DNA of 64,000 bases, from positions 68,797 to 132,796 of the forward strand of contig NZ_CDBH01000061.1 in NCBI RefSeq assembly GCF_000820305.1. The letters are read 5' to 3'. This DNA is from Aeromonas dhakensis. GTDB taxonomy: Bacteria > Pseudomonadota > Gammaproteobacteria > Enterobacterales > Aeromonadaceae. Position numbers and translations under genes: made by a program. The notes beneath the pieces are model-generated. The model made no database searches. It had not been told where the DNA came from and worked only from the letters and a program-made list of their open reading frames with translations. Within the stretch, counting starts at the first letter, position 1. Each line of letters starts with the position of its first letter. Of the stretch, positions 10,337-19,654 are shown in pieces.

Positions 10337-12616
10337 TCAATCAATCTGTTTCGCTTTGTGACCGGCGCGCAGCAAACCGCCCAGACCGTGCTCTTCCAGA
10401 TAGCGGGCAAACAGGCCACGCAGCACATGGGGATTGTCGTGTTTGAGGCCGTCGGTCAGCAGCACCGTCAGCTCGCTCAGGTTGGCCTGGCGCAGTACGT
10501 ACTTGATGCGGGCGATGTTGTGGGTGTTCATGCTGAAGCGACGATAGCCCATGGCCAGCAGCAGCAACACCCCGACCGGATCACCGGCCAGCTCGCCACA
10601 GACCGAGACCGGTTTGTGGTAGCGATGGGAGGCATCGACCAGCAGCTGCAGGGCGCGGATCACCGCCGGATGGAAGGCGTCGTAGATGTTGGCGACCCGG
10701 GCGTTGTTGCGATCCACCGCCAGCAGGTACTGGGTCAGGTCGTTGCTGCCCACCGACCAGAAGTCGATGAGCGGGGCCATCTCGGGCAGGATGTAGAGAG
10801 CGGAGGGCACCTCGATCATCACCCCGAGGCTCGGGTAGCGGATCACCGCCTCACGGCTGGCCGCCTCTTCCGACACTTCGCGCCAGGCCTGATCCAGCAG
10901 GCGGCGGGAAGCCTTGATTTCGCTGACGCTGCTGATCATCGGCAGCATGATGGCCAGATTGTCCAGTCCTTCGCTGGCTCGCAGCATCGCCTTGAGCTGC
11001 ACCAGGAACAGTTCGGGGTGGTCCAGGGTGAGCCGGATCCCCCGCCAGCCAAGGAAGGGATTTTCCTCGACGATGGGGAAATAGGGCAGTTGCTTGTCAC
11101 CCCCCACATCCAGGGTACGCATGCAGACCGGCCGGTTGCGATAGGTCTCCAGAATGCCGCGATAACGGGCGGTCTGCTCCCACTCGGAGGGGAAGCTGTC
11201 CTGCAGCATGAAGGGGATCTCGGTGCGATAGAGGCCGACCCCGTCCGCCAGCTGATTGAGAGAGATCTCGGTGTCGGCGCTGAGGCCGGCGTTGAGCAGC
11301 AGAGAGACAGGCACGCCATCGGCGGTCTCGGAGGGCTGGTTGTCGACGCTGCGCACCAGGGTATCGAGCGCCCGCTCTTCGCTCAGCAGCTGACGATACT
11401 CGGTCAGGATCACCTGATTGGGCTCGATGAAGAGATCGCCGCTGTAACCGTCGACCACCAGCATGCGACCACCGATGTCGCCGAGCGGCAGATCCACCCC
11501 CATGATGGCCGCCACCCCCATGGCGCGGGCCAGGATGGCGGCGTGGGAGTTGGTCCCCCCCTTGAGCGACACCACCCCGGTCAGGAACTCGCGGGGCACC
11601 TCGGCGAGGATGGTTGCCGTCACCTCGTCGGCGACCAGCACCACAGGCTCGCCGATGGCGATGTGCTCGGGCTCGTTTTGCACCAGCCGGCTGATGAGCC
11701 GCTGAGCGATGTCCTTCACATCGGTGGAGCGCTCCTGCAGATAGGGATCCTTCATCCCCTTGAACTGCTCGATGAGACGATCGCTGATGAGCTTGACCGC
11801 CGAGACCGCCGTCCAGTGCTCCTTGCTCACCTTGTTGCGGATCGGCTTGATGTAGCCGGGATCGTCCAGCAGATGCAGATAGATGTCAAAGATGGCCACC
11901 GAGTCCTGGCTGTAGCTCTCGCGAAAACGCAGGGCCAGGCTCTCCAGATCGTGACGCACCTCTTCCACCGCCACGTTCAGCCGCGCCAGCTGGCTGGCGT
12001 GATCCTCATCCTTGCGCGGAGTGATGGAGCGCAGCTCCTTGCGTGGCCGCCACACCCAGGCCTTGGCCATGGCGATGCCGCTGGCCCCGGCAATGCCGCG
12101 CAGCGGCTTGCTCCAGTCGGTCTTCTGCAGCCACCCCTTGGCCTGAGCCTGGGCGATGCGCGCCGCCAGCTGGGCCGCCAGGGTGACCATGAAGGACTCC
12201 TCCCCCTCATCGAAGAGACGGCTCTCCTTCTGCTGCACCACCAGAATACCCACCACCTGGCGCTGATGCATGATGGGGGCGCCGAGGAAGGAGCGAAACG
12301 CCTCTTCGGCCACATCGGGCAGGAATTTGAAACTGGGATGGGAGGGGGCATCGGCCAGGTTGATCAGCTCTTCACGTTGACCCACCAGGCCGACGATACC
12401 CTGCTCGAACGGCAGGGTGGCCTTGCCCACCGCCGACTCGGCCAGACCGTCGGTCGCAGCCAGCCGGTAGCGGCGCATTTCAGGTTCGGAGACGTAAACG
12501 GAACAGCAGTCCACCGACATGGCCAGCCGGGTCTGGCTGACCAATGCCTGCAAGGCCAGCTCGAGGGTATTGGCTTCGGCCATGCTTTCGACGATGCGTC
12601 TGAGTTCCGTTAACAA
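10337..12616 (-). CDS. ptsP: PEP-protein phosphotransferase of the nitrogen PTS (enzyme I-Ntr)
   Basis: First enzyme of the regulatory PTS-Ntr phosphorelay, passing phosphate from PEP to NPr. The 759 residues carry an N-terminal GAF domain (about 17-155, with FEQGIVGLVGQREELINLADA), the PEP-utiliser N-terminal domain, the phosphohistidine swivel GGTNSHAAILAR near residue 355, and the C-terminal PEP-binding barrel (FWSVGSNDLTQYLLAVDR, SVCGELAGDP). The start is TTG at 12616 with AAGGAG about ten bases before it. It sits 14 bases after rppH and is probably in the same operon, an arrangement conserved in enterics. Confidence 0.96.
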   Translation of the reverse strand: MLTELRRIVESMAEANTLELALQALVSQTRLAMSVDCCSVYVSEPEMRRYRLAATDGLAESAVGKATLPFEQGIVGLVGQREELINLADAPSHPSFKFLPDVAEEAFRSFLGAPIMHQRQVVGILVVQQKESRLFDEGEESFMVTLAAQLAARIAQAQAKGWLQKTDWSKPLRGIAGASGIAMAKAWVWRPRKELRSITPRKDEDHASQLARLNVAVEEVRHDLESLALRFRESYSQDSVAIFDIYLHLLDDPGYIKPIRNKVSKEHWTAVSAVKLISDRLIEQFKGMKDPYLQERSTDVKDIAQRLISRLVQNEPEHIAIGEPVVLVADEVTATILAEVPREFLTGVVSLKGGTNSHAAILARAMGVAAIMGVDLPLGDIGGRMLVVDGYSGDLFIEPNQVILTEYRQLLSEERALDTLVRSVDNQPSETADGVPVSLLLNAGLSADTEISLNQLADGVGLYRTEIPFMLQDSFPSEWEQTARYRGILETYRNRPVCMRTLDVGGDKQLPYFPIVEENPFLGWRGIRLTLDHPELFLVQLKAMLRASEGLDNLAIMLPMISSVSEIKASRRLLDQAWREVSEEAASREAVIRYPSLGVMIEVPSALYILPEMAPLIDFWSVGSNDLTQYLLAVDRNNARVANIYDAFHPAVIRALQLLVDASHRYHKPVSVCGELAGDPVGVLLLLAMGYRRFSMNTHNIARIKYVLRQANLSELTVLLTDGLKHDNPHVLRGLFARYLEEHGLGGLLRAGHKAKQID

Positions 12617-12630
12617 CTAATCTGTGCTCC

Positions 12631-13158
12631 TTAGCGGGCGCGATTACGCCGCCCATCCTTCTTGTTGACCTGCACTGCCGGCACCGGCATCGCCAGCGGG
12701 GCAAACTCCTTCATCACCCGGCGATAGACTTCCCGCTTGAAGGAAACCACCTGACGCACCGGGTACCAGAAGCTGACCCAACGCCAGTCATCAAACTCCG
12801 GATGACCATGACAACCGAACTGGATCCTGGACTCCCTGCCCGGATCCAGCTGCAGCAGAAACCATTTTTGTTTTTGGCCAATACAGACCGGTGAACTGTC
12901 CCAACGAACGAGGCGTTTTGGCAAGCGATACTTCAACCAGTTGCGACTGGTCGCCATGATGGTCACATCCTCGGGCTTGAGGCCTATCTCCTCATACAGC
13001 TCACGATACATGGCCTGCTCTGGCGTCTCACCGTCATCAACTCCTCCCTGCGGAAACTGCCAGGAGTGCTGCCCATAACGCTTGGCCCACAATACTTGTC
13101 CGTCACGGTTACAGATCACGATTCCGACATTGGGACGAAACCCGTCGCCATCTATCAC
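12631..13158 (-). CDS. rppH: RNA pyrophosphohydrolase
   Basis: Nudix hydrolase that removes pyrophosphate from triphosphorylated mRNA 5' ends and so triggers RNase E decay. The 175-residue protein starts [21 protein letters not shown]. The Nudix box is [23 protein letters not shown] near residues 37-59. The start codon is GTG at 13158, preceded by AAGGTG. E. coli rppH also begins with a GTG. It lies directly beside the DnaA-box-rich spacer and divergent from mutH. Confidence 0.96.
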   Translation of the reverse strand: MIDGDGFRPNVGIVICNRDGQVLWAKRYGQHSWQFPQGGVDDGETPEQAMYRELYEEIGLKPEDVTIMATSRNWLKYRLPKRLVRWDSSPVCIGQKQKWFLLQLDPGRESRIQFGCHGHPEFDDWRWVSFWYPVRQVVSFKREVYRRVMKEFAPLAMPVPAVQVNKKDGRRNRAR

Positions 13159-13194
13159 GTGATCACCTTATAAAGGCTGAATCTATAAGGGGAT

Positions 13195-13808
13195 TGTTCC
13201 ACATTCACCTCGTGGCAGCAAACAAGGACTGCAATCCCCCATTCATGAATAACTTTCGATTTCAAGCAAACTTATAAACAAATTAAAGGATCAGATCCTG
13301 CAAGTTGCCCACCCAGACTGTGCATAAGCCTGTGAGCAAGCGGGTATATACAGTAGTTTTATTTATCTGCTCCAAACTGCCCCACAGCATACAGGATGCA
13401 ATATAAAACAAAATATGTATTTAAATACATGGTGTTAAACAAAGAATGCTGGATCAAGATCCATATCTTTTACCGCCGGCGATCCGGGATCCGGATTGTG
13501 AACAAGTTCGACTGTTCAAAGATCCACCACGGCCATTTTATCCACAGGAGTGGCACACTATCTGCCCCGATATCGCCGCAGAAATCGGTGCCGTTTCACA
13601 TTTTTTTGTAACAACAGGGTGACTATTCCTACTTTTAAGCAGTTATCCAAGATTTCTGTGGATAACTGTGTGAAACAGCGCGAGCAAACCCTTGGACAAC
13701 TATTTCAAGGCGGGATCCAGCGCAACGCCCATCGATAAATTGGAGACAAATCCCTTTAAAATCACTAGGATAAACACTTACACACAAAACCGCCCCCCCT
13801 GTGCATAC
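13195..13808. promoter_or_regulatory. DnaA-box cluster in the rppH-mutH spacer, candidate DARS2-type locus
   Basis: The 733-base spacer holds no convincing gene. It contains three perfect DnaA boxes (TTATNCACA): minus strand 13319-13327, plus strand 13538-13546, minus strand 13657-13665. One-mismatch boxes lie at 13195-13203, 13498-13506, 13667-13675, 13778-13786 and 13800-13808. The box at 13657 is part of a nine-base inverted repeat, AGTTATCCA/TGGATAACT (13641-13667). I count twelve GATC sites in the spacer against about three expected by chance, and the sequence is AT-rich compared with its neighbours. In E. coli the DARS2 element, which recharges ADP-DnaA to ATP-DnaA, lies next to mutH. 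This is therefore probably its counterpart, not an origin. Confidence 0.65.
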
Positions 13809-13891
13809 CCCTGCCAGGATCGGTTATAAAAACAGCGATCCTCAGGGAGGATCAGAGTTGCTAGAATAATCCCTCTTTGCAGGAGTCACTC

Positions 13892-14566
13892 ATGCCCGCC
13901 AACCCCCGCTCAGAACAGGAACTGCTGGCCCGCGCCTACGCCATGGCCGGCTTCACCCTGGCCCAGCTGGCCGCCGACGCCAACATCGCCGTGCCGGCGG
14001 ATCTGCGTCGGGACAAGGGCTGGGTCGGCCAGCTGATCGAGTGGCAGCTGGGAGCTAGCGCCGGCAGCAAGCCGGAGCAGGACTTCCCGGATCTCGGCAT
14101 CGAGCTCAAGACGATCCCCATCGATCCTCAGGGCAAGCCGCTGGAAACCACCTTCGTCTGCGTGGCACCGCTGATCGGTGTCAGCGGCCAGCGCTGGGAG
14201 GAGTCCAACGTGCGCAACAAGCTCTCCCGCGTGCTCTGGATCCCGGTCGAGGGCAGCCGCGACATTCCCATCGGCGAGCGCCGGATCGGCATGCCGCTGC
14301 TGTGGAGCCCGAATGAAGAGGAGGAGATGCTGCTGCGCCAGGACTGGGAAGAGCTGATGGACATGATAGTGCTGGGAGAGGTGGAGCAGATCAGCGCCCG
14401 CCACGGCCAGGTGCTGCAACTTCGTCCCAAGGCGGCCAACAACAAGGCGCTGACCCGGGCCATCGGTCGCAATGGCCAACCGATCCTGACCCTGCCCCGC
14501 GGTTTTTACCTCAAGATAGGTTTCACCCACGGCCTGCTGCAGCGCCACTTTGCCCTGCCCGCTTGA
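13892..14566 (+). CDS. mutH: DNA mismatch repair endonuclease MutH
   Basis: Nicks the unmethylated strand at hemimethylated GATC during mismatch repair, activated by MutL. The 224-residue protein carries the catalytic set E50, D64, E71 and K73 within [21 protein letters not shown] and GIELK, matching E. coli E56/D70/E77/K79. I chose the ATG at 13892 because AGGAG (13881-13885) is correctly spaced. A TTG five codons upstream would overlap that site. The presence of mutH implies Dam methylation in this organism. Confidence 0.97.
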   Translation: MPANPRSEQELLARAYAMAGFTLAQLAADANIAVPADLRRDKGWVGQLIEWQLGASAGSKPEQDFPDLGIELKTIPIDPQGKPLETTFVCVAPLIGVSGQRWEESNVRNKLSRVLWIPVEGSRDIPIGERRIGMPLLWSPNEEEEMLLRQDWEELMDMIVLGEVEQISARHGQVLQLRPKAANNKALTRAIGRNGQPILTLPRGFYLKIGFTHGLLQRHFALPA

Positions 14567-14647
14567 TCTCTGTTATCAACATCCTTGTCATAAAGTGATA
14601 TAAAAATAGACAGTCGCTATTTTTCGCAATCAGGACAAGGAGGCGTC

Positions 14648-14977
14648 ATGCCGATCAACAAGCAATTTCTCAAGTCCCGCCCCGAGGTCAAGGTGACCTT
14701 TGCCGTGGAAAGGGAGGCCGCAGGAGAGGCTGAGCAGGTGTTGTTGCTGGGAGAGTTTAGCCAGTGGCAACCCATCGAGCTCAAGCGGATGAAGAGCGGT
14801 GAGTTCAAGACCACCCTCAACCTGCCGACCGATGGCCCCAGTCATTTCGAATACTGCTATCAGCTGGTTCAGCCGAACGGGGAGACCCGCTACGACAACG
14901 ACTGGGCGGCGGATGACTACGTACCCGGCCCCTTCGGGCGAGACAACTCTGTGGTGCGGGTCAGCCAGCCAGGTTGA
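14648..14977 (+). CDS. Single-domain CBM48 / isoamylase early-set protein
   Basis: A 109-residue protein consisting almost entirely of one glycogen-binding-type E-set (AMPK-beta/CBM48-like) domain: VTFAVEREAAGEAEQVLLLGEFSQWQPIELKRMKSGEF, then FEYCYQLVQPNGETRYDNDWAADDYVPGPFGRDNSVV. The GEFSQW and YDNDWAADDY blocks are the typical ligand-side loops. No catalytic domain and no signal peptide are present, so it is a cytoplasmic stand-alone module, perhaps a glycogen-binding or regulatory partner. AGGAGG precedes the ATG. It follows mutH after an 81-base gap and ends at a bidirectional terminator. Confidence 0.85.
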   Translation: MPINKQFLKSRPEVKVTFAVEREAAGEAEQVLLLGEFSQWQPIELKRMKSGEFKTTLNLPTDGPSHFEYCYQLVQPNGETRYDNDWAADDYVPGPFGRDNSVVRVSQPG

Positions 14978-15000
14978 GTCGGCACACCCGAAAGTGGATA

Positions 15001-15030
15001 CAAAAAAGGCTCGCCATTGGCGAGCCTTTT
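15001..15030. terminator. Bidirectional terminator, CBM48 gene / rplS
   Basis: The stem GGCTCGCC/GGCGAGCC with an ATT loop is flanked by AAAAAA on the left and TTTT on the right. It can end transcription from both convergent genes. Confidence 0.85.
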
Positions 15031-15080
15031 CACTACCTGTCGAGCATTTCGCCGACATATCGACACCAATTCGAATCGAA

Positions 15081-15428
15081 TTAGTTGAGCTTCTCTTTGA
15101 TACGAGCAGCTTTACCGGACAGGTTGCGCAGGTAGTACAGTTTGGCGCGGCGAACATCACCACGACGCTTCAGTTCTACACTGTGGATCAGCGGAGAGTG
15201 AGTCTGGAATACACGCTCAACACCTTCGCCGTTGGAGATCTTGCGAACGGTGAAAGCAGAGTGCAGACCGCGGTTACGCTTGGCAATCACGATGCCTTCG
15301 AAAGCCTGCAGACGCTCTTTACCACCTTCTTTAACACGAACTTGAACACGTACAGTGTCGCCCTGGGCAAAAGCCGGGATGTCGGTACGCATTTGCTCTT
15401 GTTCAAGCTGCTGAATAATCTTGCTCAT
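15081..15428 (-). CDS. rplS: 50S ribosomal protein L19
   Basis: A 115-residue protein of the large subunit at the 30S-50S interface. It begins [30 protein letters not shown] and contains [25 protein letters not shown] and RRAKLYYLR, all diagnostic. It is the last gene of the rpsP-rimM-trmD-rplS operon and is 32 bases from trmD. Confidence 0.98.
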   Translation of the reverse strand: MSKIIQQLEQEQMRTDIPAFAQGDTVRVQVRVKEGGKERLQAFEGIVIAKRNRGLHSAFTVRKISNGEGVERVFQTHSPLIHSVELKRRGDVRRAKLYYLRNLSGKAARIKEKLN

Positions 15429-15460
15429 TGTCTTTCCTTACCTAGGATAAACTGAAAACT

Positions 15461-16210
15461 CTACTTAACGCTGTCACGCACTTCGCGGACATACTCGGCA
15501 AGAAGTGATTCTTGCTCGTCAGTCAGAGCTAGGTTGTTAATAAGTTCCGGCCTTCTTTGCCAGGTTCGTCCGAGCGATTGCTTGAGACGCCAGCGTCGAA
15601 TCACTTCGTGATTGCCGCTTGTCAGCGCCTCGGGCACCGCCAACCCATCCAACACCTCCGGCCGAGTATAGTGGGGATGATCCAGCAGACCGTCCGTGAA
15701 GGAGTCCTGCTCGGCACTGGCCTGATCACCCAAGACCCCTGGGACCAGACGCGAAACCGCATCGATCAGGGTCATGGCAGGCAACTCGCCACCACTTAAC
15801 ACGTAATCCCCGATAGACCACTCTTCGTCGACTTCGGTTTGTATCACGCGTTCATCGATACCTTCGTATCGACCGGCTACCAGAATCAGTTTCTGATTCG
15901 TCGCCAACTCGGTCACGCCCGCTTGAGTCAGCTTGCGTCCCTGAGGAGAGAGATAGATGACTTTCGCCCCGTCTCCCGCCGCTTGCTTGGCTGCATGAAT
16001 CGCGTCACGCAGCGGCTGAACCATCATTAGCATGCCGGGCCCACCACCATAAGGACGATCATCGACCGTACGGTGTTTGTCGTGGGTAAAGTCCCGGGGG
16101 TTCCAGCACTCAATCTGCAGCAGGCCACTCTTGACGGCCCGACCCGTTACCCCGTGCTCGGTAATGGCTCGGAACATTTCAGGGAAGAGGCTAATCACCC
16201 CAATCCACAT
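15461..16210 (-). CDS. trmD: tRNA (guanine-N1)-methyltransferase
   Basis: Methylates G37 of tRNAs reading CNN codons, preventing +1 frameshifts. The 249-residue SPOUT protein has [13 protein letters not shown] at the start, [26 protein letters not shown] and the knot segment [15 protein letters not shown]. It is third in the rpsP operon, 34 bases after rimM. Confidence 0.98.
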   Translation of the reverse strand: MWIGVISLFPEMFRAITEHGVTGRAVKSGLLQIECWNPRDFTHDKHRTVDDRPYGGGPGMLMMVQPLRDAIHAAKQAAGDGAKVIYLSPQGRKLTQAGVTELATNQKLILVAGRYEGIDERVIQTEVDEEWSIGDYVLSGGELPAMTLIDAVSRLVPGVLGDQASAEQDSFTDGLLDHPHYTRPEVLDGLAVPEALTSGNHEVIRRWRLKQSLGRTWQRRPELINNLALTDEQESLLAEYVREVRDSVK

Positions 16211-16244
16211 AAGAAACCTCCGGCACTCGTGTTACCGCGGGAAA

Positions 16245-16766
16245 CTAGAAACCAGGATCCCAATCAACTTCGATTGTTCGAGCAGTCAGATCAATATTCT
16301 TGATCACCTGCTCTTCCAGGAACGGAATCAACCGCTCCTTTGCACCAAAGGCATCTTTTACATTGGCCTCAACCACCAACACATCGTTGGAGCCGGTTTC
16401 CATCAATTCGGTCACCTTGCCCATGTCGTATCCCTTGGTGGTCACTACGGAGCAACCAATCAGGTCACGCCAGTAGAACTCGCCCTCAGGCAACGCAGGC
16501 AACAGATCGGCGGCTACGCCAATCTCGACATTGGTCAATGCCAGGGCATCCTCGCGCACGTCGATACCATCGAGTTTGCAGATCAGACCCTTGTTGTGAC
16601 GCTTCCAGGATGAAACCTGAATTTCACGCCACACCCCGTTCTGATTGATCAGCCAGGGGTTGTAATCGAAAATCGCTTCGGCAACATCGGTGAAGGAGTT
16701 CACTTTAAGCCAGCCCTTGATGCCGTAAACGGTACCCAGGGTGCCCAGAACTACAGGTTTTTCCAC
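16245..16766 (-). CDS. rimM: 16S rRNA processing / 30S maturation protein RimM
   Basis: Assembly factor that binds S19 and helps maturation of the 30S head. The 173-residue protein has the N-terminal barrel ([23 protein letters not shown]) and the C-terminal PRC-type barrel ([26 protein letters not shown]). The start is GTG at 16766, 24 bases after rpsP. Confidence 0.97.
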   Translation of the reverse strand: MEKPVVLGTLGTVYGIKGWLKVNSFTDVAEAIFDYNPWLINQNGVWREIQVSSWKRHNKGLICKLDGIDVREDALALTNVEIGVAADLLPALPEGEFYWRDLIGCSVVTTKGYDMGKVTELMETGSNDVLVVEANVKDAFGAKERLIPFLEEQVIKNIDLTARTIEVDWDPGF

Positions 16767-16790
16767 CTTAACTCCTTACCGTTTGGCTGA

Positions 16791-17039
16791 TTAAGCAGCT
16801 TTGGCAGCGTCTTTGATCAGCTTGGCAACGCGGTCAGAAACAGCGGCACCAGTAGCAACCCAATGCTCGATACGAGCCAGGTCCAGGTTCAGCTTTTCAG
16901 CGTTACCAGAAGCAACCGGGTTGAAGAAACCAACGCGCTCGATGAAACGACCGTCGCGGGCGTTACGGCTGTCAGCAACTACTACCTGGTAGAACGGACG
17001 CTTTTTCGCGCCACCACGTTGTAAACGAATGGTTACCAT
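16791..17039 (-). CDS. rpsP: 30S ribosomal protein S16
   Basis: An 82-residue primary assembly protein of the small subunit. [41 protein letters not shown] is the family signature. It is the first gene of the four-gene operon. The roughly 130 bases upstream, up to the ffh terminator, should hold the operon promoter. Confidence 0.98.
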   Translation of the reverse strand: MVTIRLQRGGAKKRPFYQVVVADSRNARDGRFIERVGFFNPVASGNAEKLNLDLARIEHWVATGAAVSDRVAKLIKDAAKAA

Positions 17040-17171
17040 ATCGTCCTCATTAACATCTAATGAACAAGGCCCGCAAACACGCGGACCCTAGCTTAAAATA
17101 AGCCGCATAATTCTACTTGGATTCGTAATAATTGCAACCAAGCCAGCCATTTTTTGCGCAGAGCCGCAATG

Positions 17172-17196
17172 AAAAGGGCCTGCCACTGGCAGACCC
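17172..17196 (-). terminator. ffh terminator
   Basis: On the minus strand GGGTCTGCC and GGCAGGCCC form a stem with one mismatch, followed by TTTT, just after the ffh stop. Confidence 0.75.
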
Positions 17197-17221
17197 TCAC
17201 TCGCTACCTCAGCCCGAATAA

Positions 17222-18598
17222 TCAGAACGGACCGCGGCCGCCACCGAAGCCGGGAGGCAGCATGTTCTTCATCTGGCTCATCATCTTGCGCATGCCACCC
17301 TTGCCGGACATCTTCTTCATCATCCGCTGCATCTCGGTGAACTGCTTGAGCAGCTTGTTGACGTCCTGCACCTGCATGCCGGAGCCCGCAGCGATACGGC
17401 GCTTGCGAGAGCCCTTGATGAGATCGGGATGGGCACGCTCCTTGGGAGTCATGGAGCTGATGATGGCCTCCATCCGCACGGTGAGCTTGTCATCCATCTG
17501 ATCCTTGACGTTGTCCGGCAGGCCGGACATGCCGGGCAGCTTGTCGAGCATCCCCATCATGCCGCCCATGTTGCGCATCTGGGCCAGTTGCTCACGGAAG
17601 TCTTCCAGATCGAAGCCCTTGCCACTCTTGACCTTGCTGGCCAGCTTGGCTGCCTTCTCTTTATCGACGGTGCGCTCCACCTCCTCGATGAGAGAGAGCA
17701 CATCGCCCATGCCGAGGATGCGGGAGGCGAGACGATCCGGGTGGAAGGGCTCCAGCGCGTCGGTCTTCTCGCCCATACCGATGAACTTGACCGGCTTGCC
17801 GGTGATGTGGCGCACCGACAAGGCGGCACCGCCGCGGGCATCGCCGTCCGCCTTGGTGAGGATCACGCCGGTGAGCGGCAGCGCCTCGTTGAACGCCTTG
17901 GCCGTATTGGCGGCATCCTGACCGGTCATGGCGTCAACCACGAACAGGGTCTCCACCGGCTTGATGGTGGCGTGAAGGTGTTTGATCTCCTCCATCATCT
18001 CGCCATCGACGTGCAGACGACCGGCGGTATCGACGATCACTACGTCATAGAACTTCTTGCGCGCCTGATCGATGGCCGCGTTGGCGATGTCCACCGGCTT
18101 CTGGCTGGCATCGCTCGGGAAGAAGTCGACGCCGATGTCGCCGGCCAGGGTCTCCAGCTGCTTGATGGCCGCCGGGCGGTAGACGTCCGCACTGACCACC
18201 AGCACCTTCTTCTTGTTGCGCTCCTTGAGCAGCTTGGCCAGCTTGCCGACCGTGGTGGTCTTACCGGCACCCTGCAGACCCGCCATCAGGATGATGGCCG
18301 GCGGCTGGGCCGCCAGATTGAGCTGCTCGTTGGCCTCCCCCATCACGGAGACCAGTTCGCCGTGCACAATCTTGATGAAGGCCTGGCCCGGGCTCAGGGA
18401 CTTGGCCACTTCCTGGCCCACCGCCCGCTCCTTGACGCGCGCGACGAAGTCACGCACCACCGGCAGGGCGACGTCCGCCTCGAGCAGCGCCATGCGAACT
18501 TCGCGCAAGGTATCCTTGATGTTCTCTTCAGTCAGGCGGCCACGGCCGCTGACGTTGCGCAGGGTGCGCGAGAGTCGTTCAGTCAAATTCTCAAACAT
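17222..18598 (-). CDS. ffh: Signal recognition particle GTPase Ffh (SRP54)
   Basis: Protein part of the SRP. It binds 4.5S RNA and hydrophobic signal sequences and docks with FtsY. From the ATG at 18598 the protein has 458 residues with the N domain (MFENLTERLSRTLRNVSG), the G domain (GLQGAGKTTTVGKLA, DTAGRLHVDGEMM, TKADGDARGG) and the methionine-rich M domain with RRIAAGSG and a terminal MRKMMSQMKNMLPPGFGG. The open frame extends 57 codons further upstream, but that part is not family-like and overlaps the divergent ypjD promoter region. Confidence 0.97.
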   Translation of the reverse strand: MFENLTERLSRTLRNVSGRGRLTEENIKDTLREVRMALLEADVALPVVRDFVARVKERAVGQEVAKSLSPGQAFIKIVHGELVSVMGEANEQLNLAAQPPAIILMAGLQGAGKTTTVGKLAKLLKERNKKKVLVVSADVYRPAAIKQLETLAGDIGVDFFPSDASQKPVDIANAAIDQARKKFYDVVIVDTAGRLHVDGEMMEEIKHLHATIKPVETLFVVDAMTGQDAANTAKAFNEALPLTGVILTKADGDARGGAALSVRHITGKPVKFIGMGEKTDALEPFHPDRLASRILGMGDVLSLIEEVERTVDKEKAAKLASKVKSGKGFDLEDFREQLAQMRNMGGMMGMLDKLPGMSGLPDNVKDQMDDKLTVRMEAIISSMTPKERAHPDLIKGSRKRRIAAGSGMQVQDVNKLLKQFTEMQRMMKKMSGKGGMRKMMSQMKNMLPPGFGGGRGPF

Positions 18599-18819
18599 GA
18601 CGCATTCCGGTTCTTGGCGTAACAAATGGGAGGCATTATACCTCACTCGCACGATGAGGACGATTATTCGCCGCACTCGGCTGAGGTCAGCCCTGTGCGG
18701 CTGGCCCAACATGCTGCCTATATATGGGCAGATCGGCGGCAGCACAACTGGCGAGCACATCTTGTGCAAGGTATACTGCCCTTCCTATTCCCAATCGCTT
18801 GCTCGACAACGACCCGGTT

Positions 18820-19611
18820 ATGATCGTGATCTCTGTTCTGGCCCTGGCGTTCTATCTGCTGGCCATCATCGCCTCTCTGCACCTGCTGCTCAGTGCCAAA
18901 CCAGTGGGACAAGCCCCCCTGTTTGCCTGCATCGGACTGGCCCTGATCGCCCATGGCGCCGCCCTCTCCGGCGAGGTGCTGGTGACCCACTCCGGGCAGA
19001 ATCTGAGCATGCTCAACGTGGCATCGCTGGTCAGTCTCATCATCAGCTGCTTCATGACCTGCGTCACCCGCCGCTTCAACGGCTGGATCCTGCTGCCGGT
19101 GGTCTACAGCTTCTCGGCCCTGTTGCTGGCCGCCAGCGCCCTCATTCCCGGTCGCTACATCACCCACCTGGAGGCCCATCCCCAGCTGCTGCTGCACATC
19201 GGCCTCGCGCTGATGGCCTACTCGGTATTGATGATCGCCTGCCTGTTTGCGCTACAACTTGCCTGTCTGGACCGGCAACTGAAGACGCGCAAGATCAGCC
19301 AGCTGCCGGCCATGCCGCCCCTGATGACGGTCGAGAAGCGGCTGTTCCAGCTCATCTCGGCCGGTGTCCTGTTGCTGACCCTCTCCATTGCCTCCGGCCT
19401 CTTCTTCCTCGAAGACATGTTCGCCCAGGGCAAATCCCACAAGGCCATCCTCTCGATCCTGGCCTGGTGCGTCTACGTGCTGCTGCTGTGGGGCCACCAT
19501 ACCCGTGGCTGGCGCGGTCGCAAGGTGATCACCTTGAGCCTGATCGGCAGCTTCATTCTGACCCTGGCCTACTTCGGCAGTCGCTTCGTCAAAGAAGTGC
19601 TGCTGAGCTGA
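18820..19611 (+). CDS. ypjD: YpjD-type inner-membrane protein (CcmC/HemX-like assembly fold)
   Basis: A 263-residue protein of about eight membrane helices. It resembles E. coli YpjD across its length: SGQNLSMLNVASLVSLIIS, CVTRRFNGWILLPVVYSFSALLL, YITHLEAHPQLLLHIGLALMAYSVLMIA and LLLWGHHTRGWRGRK. The family shares the cytochrome c assembly fold, but its role is not established here. The ATG at 18820 fits the E. coli start, although no clear ribosome-binding site is seen. It is divergent from ffh and followed by the YfjD/CorB gene, as in enterics. Confidence 0.9.
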   Translation: MIVISVLALAFYLLAIIASLHLLLSAKPVGQAPLFACIGLALIAHGAALSGEVLVTHSGQNLSMLNVASLVSLIISCFMTCVTRRFNGWILLPVVYSFSALLLAASALIPGRYITHLEAHPQLLLHIGLALMAYSVLMIACLFALQLACLDRQLKTRKISQLPAMPPLMTVEKRLFQLISAGVLLLTLSIASGLFFLEDMFAQGKSHKAILSILAWCVYVLLLWGHHTRGWRGRKVITLSLIGSFILTLAYFGSRFVKEVLLS

Positions 19612-19654
19612 TCGCCCACTACTTCTTCATCACCCAGTCCCACAGGAGCCCTTC

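Noticed and set aside
13396-13611. Small open frame of 71 codons in the rppH-mutH spacer
   Set aside because: No ribosome-binding site and AT-rich non-coding composition; it overlaps the DnaA-box cluster, which explains the sequence better.
13195-13808. Interpretation of the DnaA-box cluster as the replication origin
   Set aside because: The chromosomal origin of related bacteria lies near mnmG-rpmH-dnaA, none of which is present; mutH and rppH neighbours point to DARS2.
18599-18769. 57-residue N-terminal extension of Ffh
   Set aside because: Ffh proteins begin MFENL; the extra stretch is the ffh/ypjD intergenic region.
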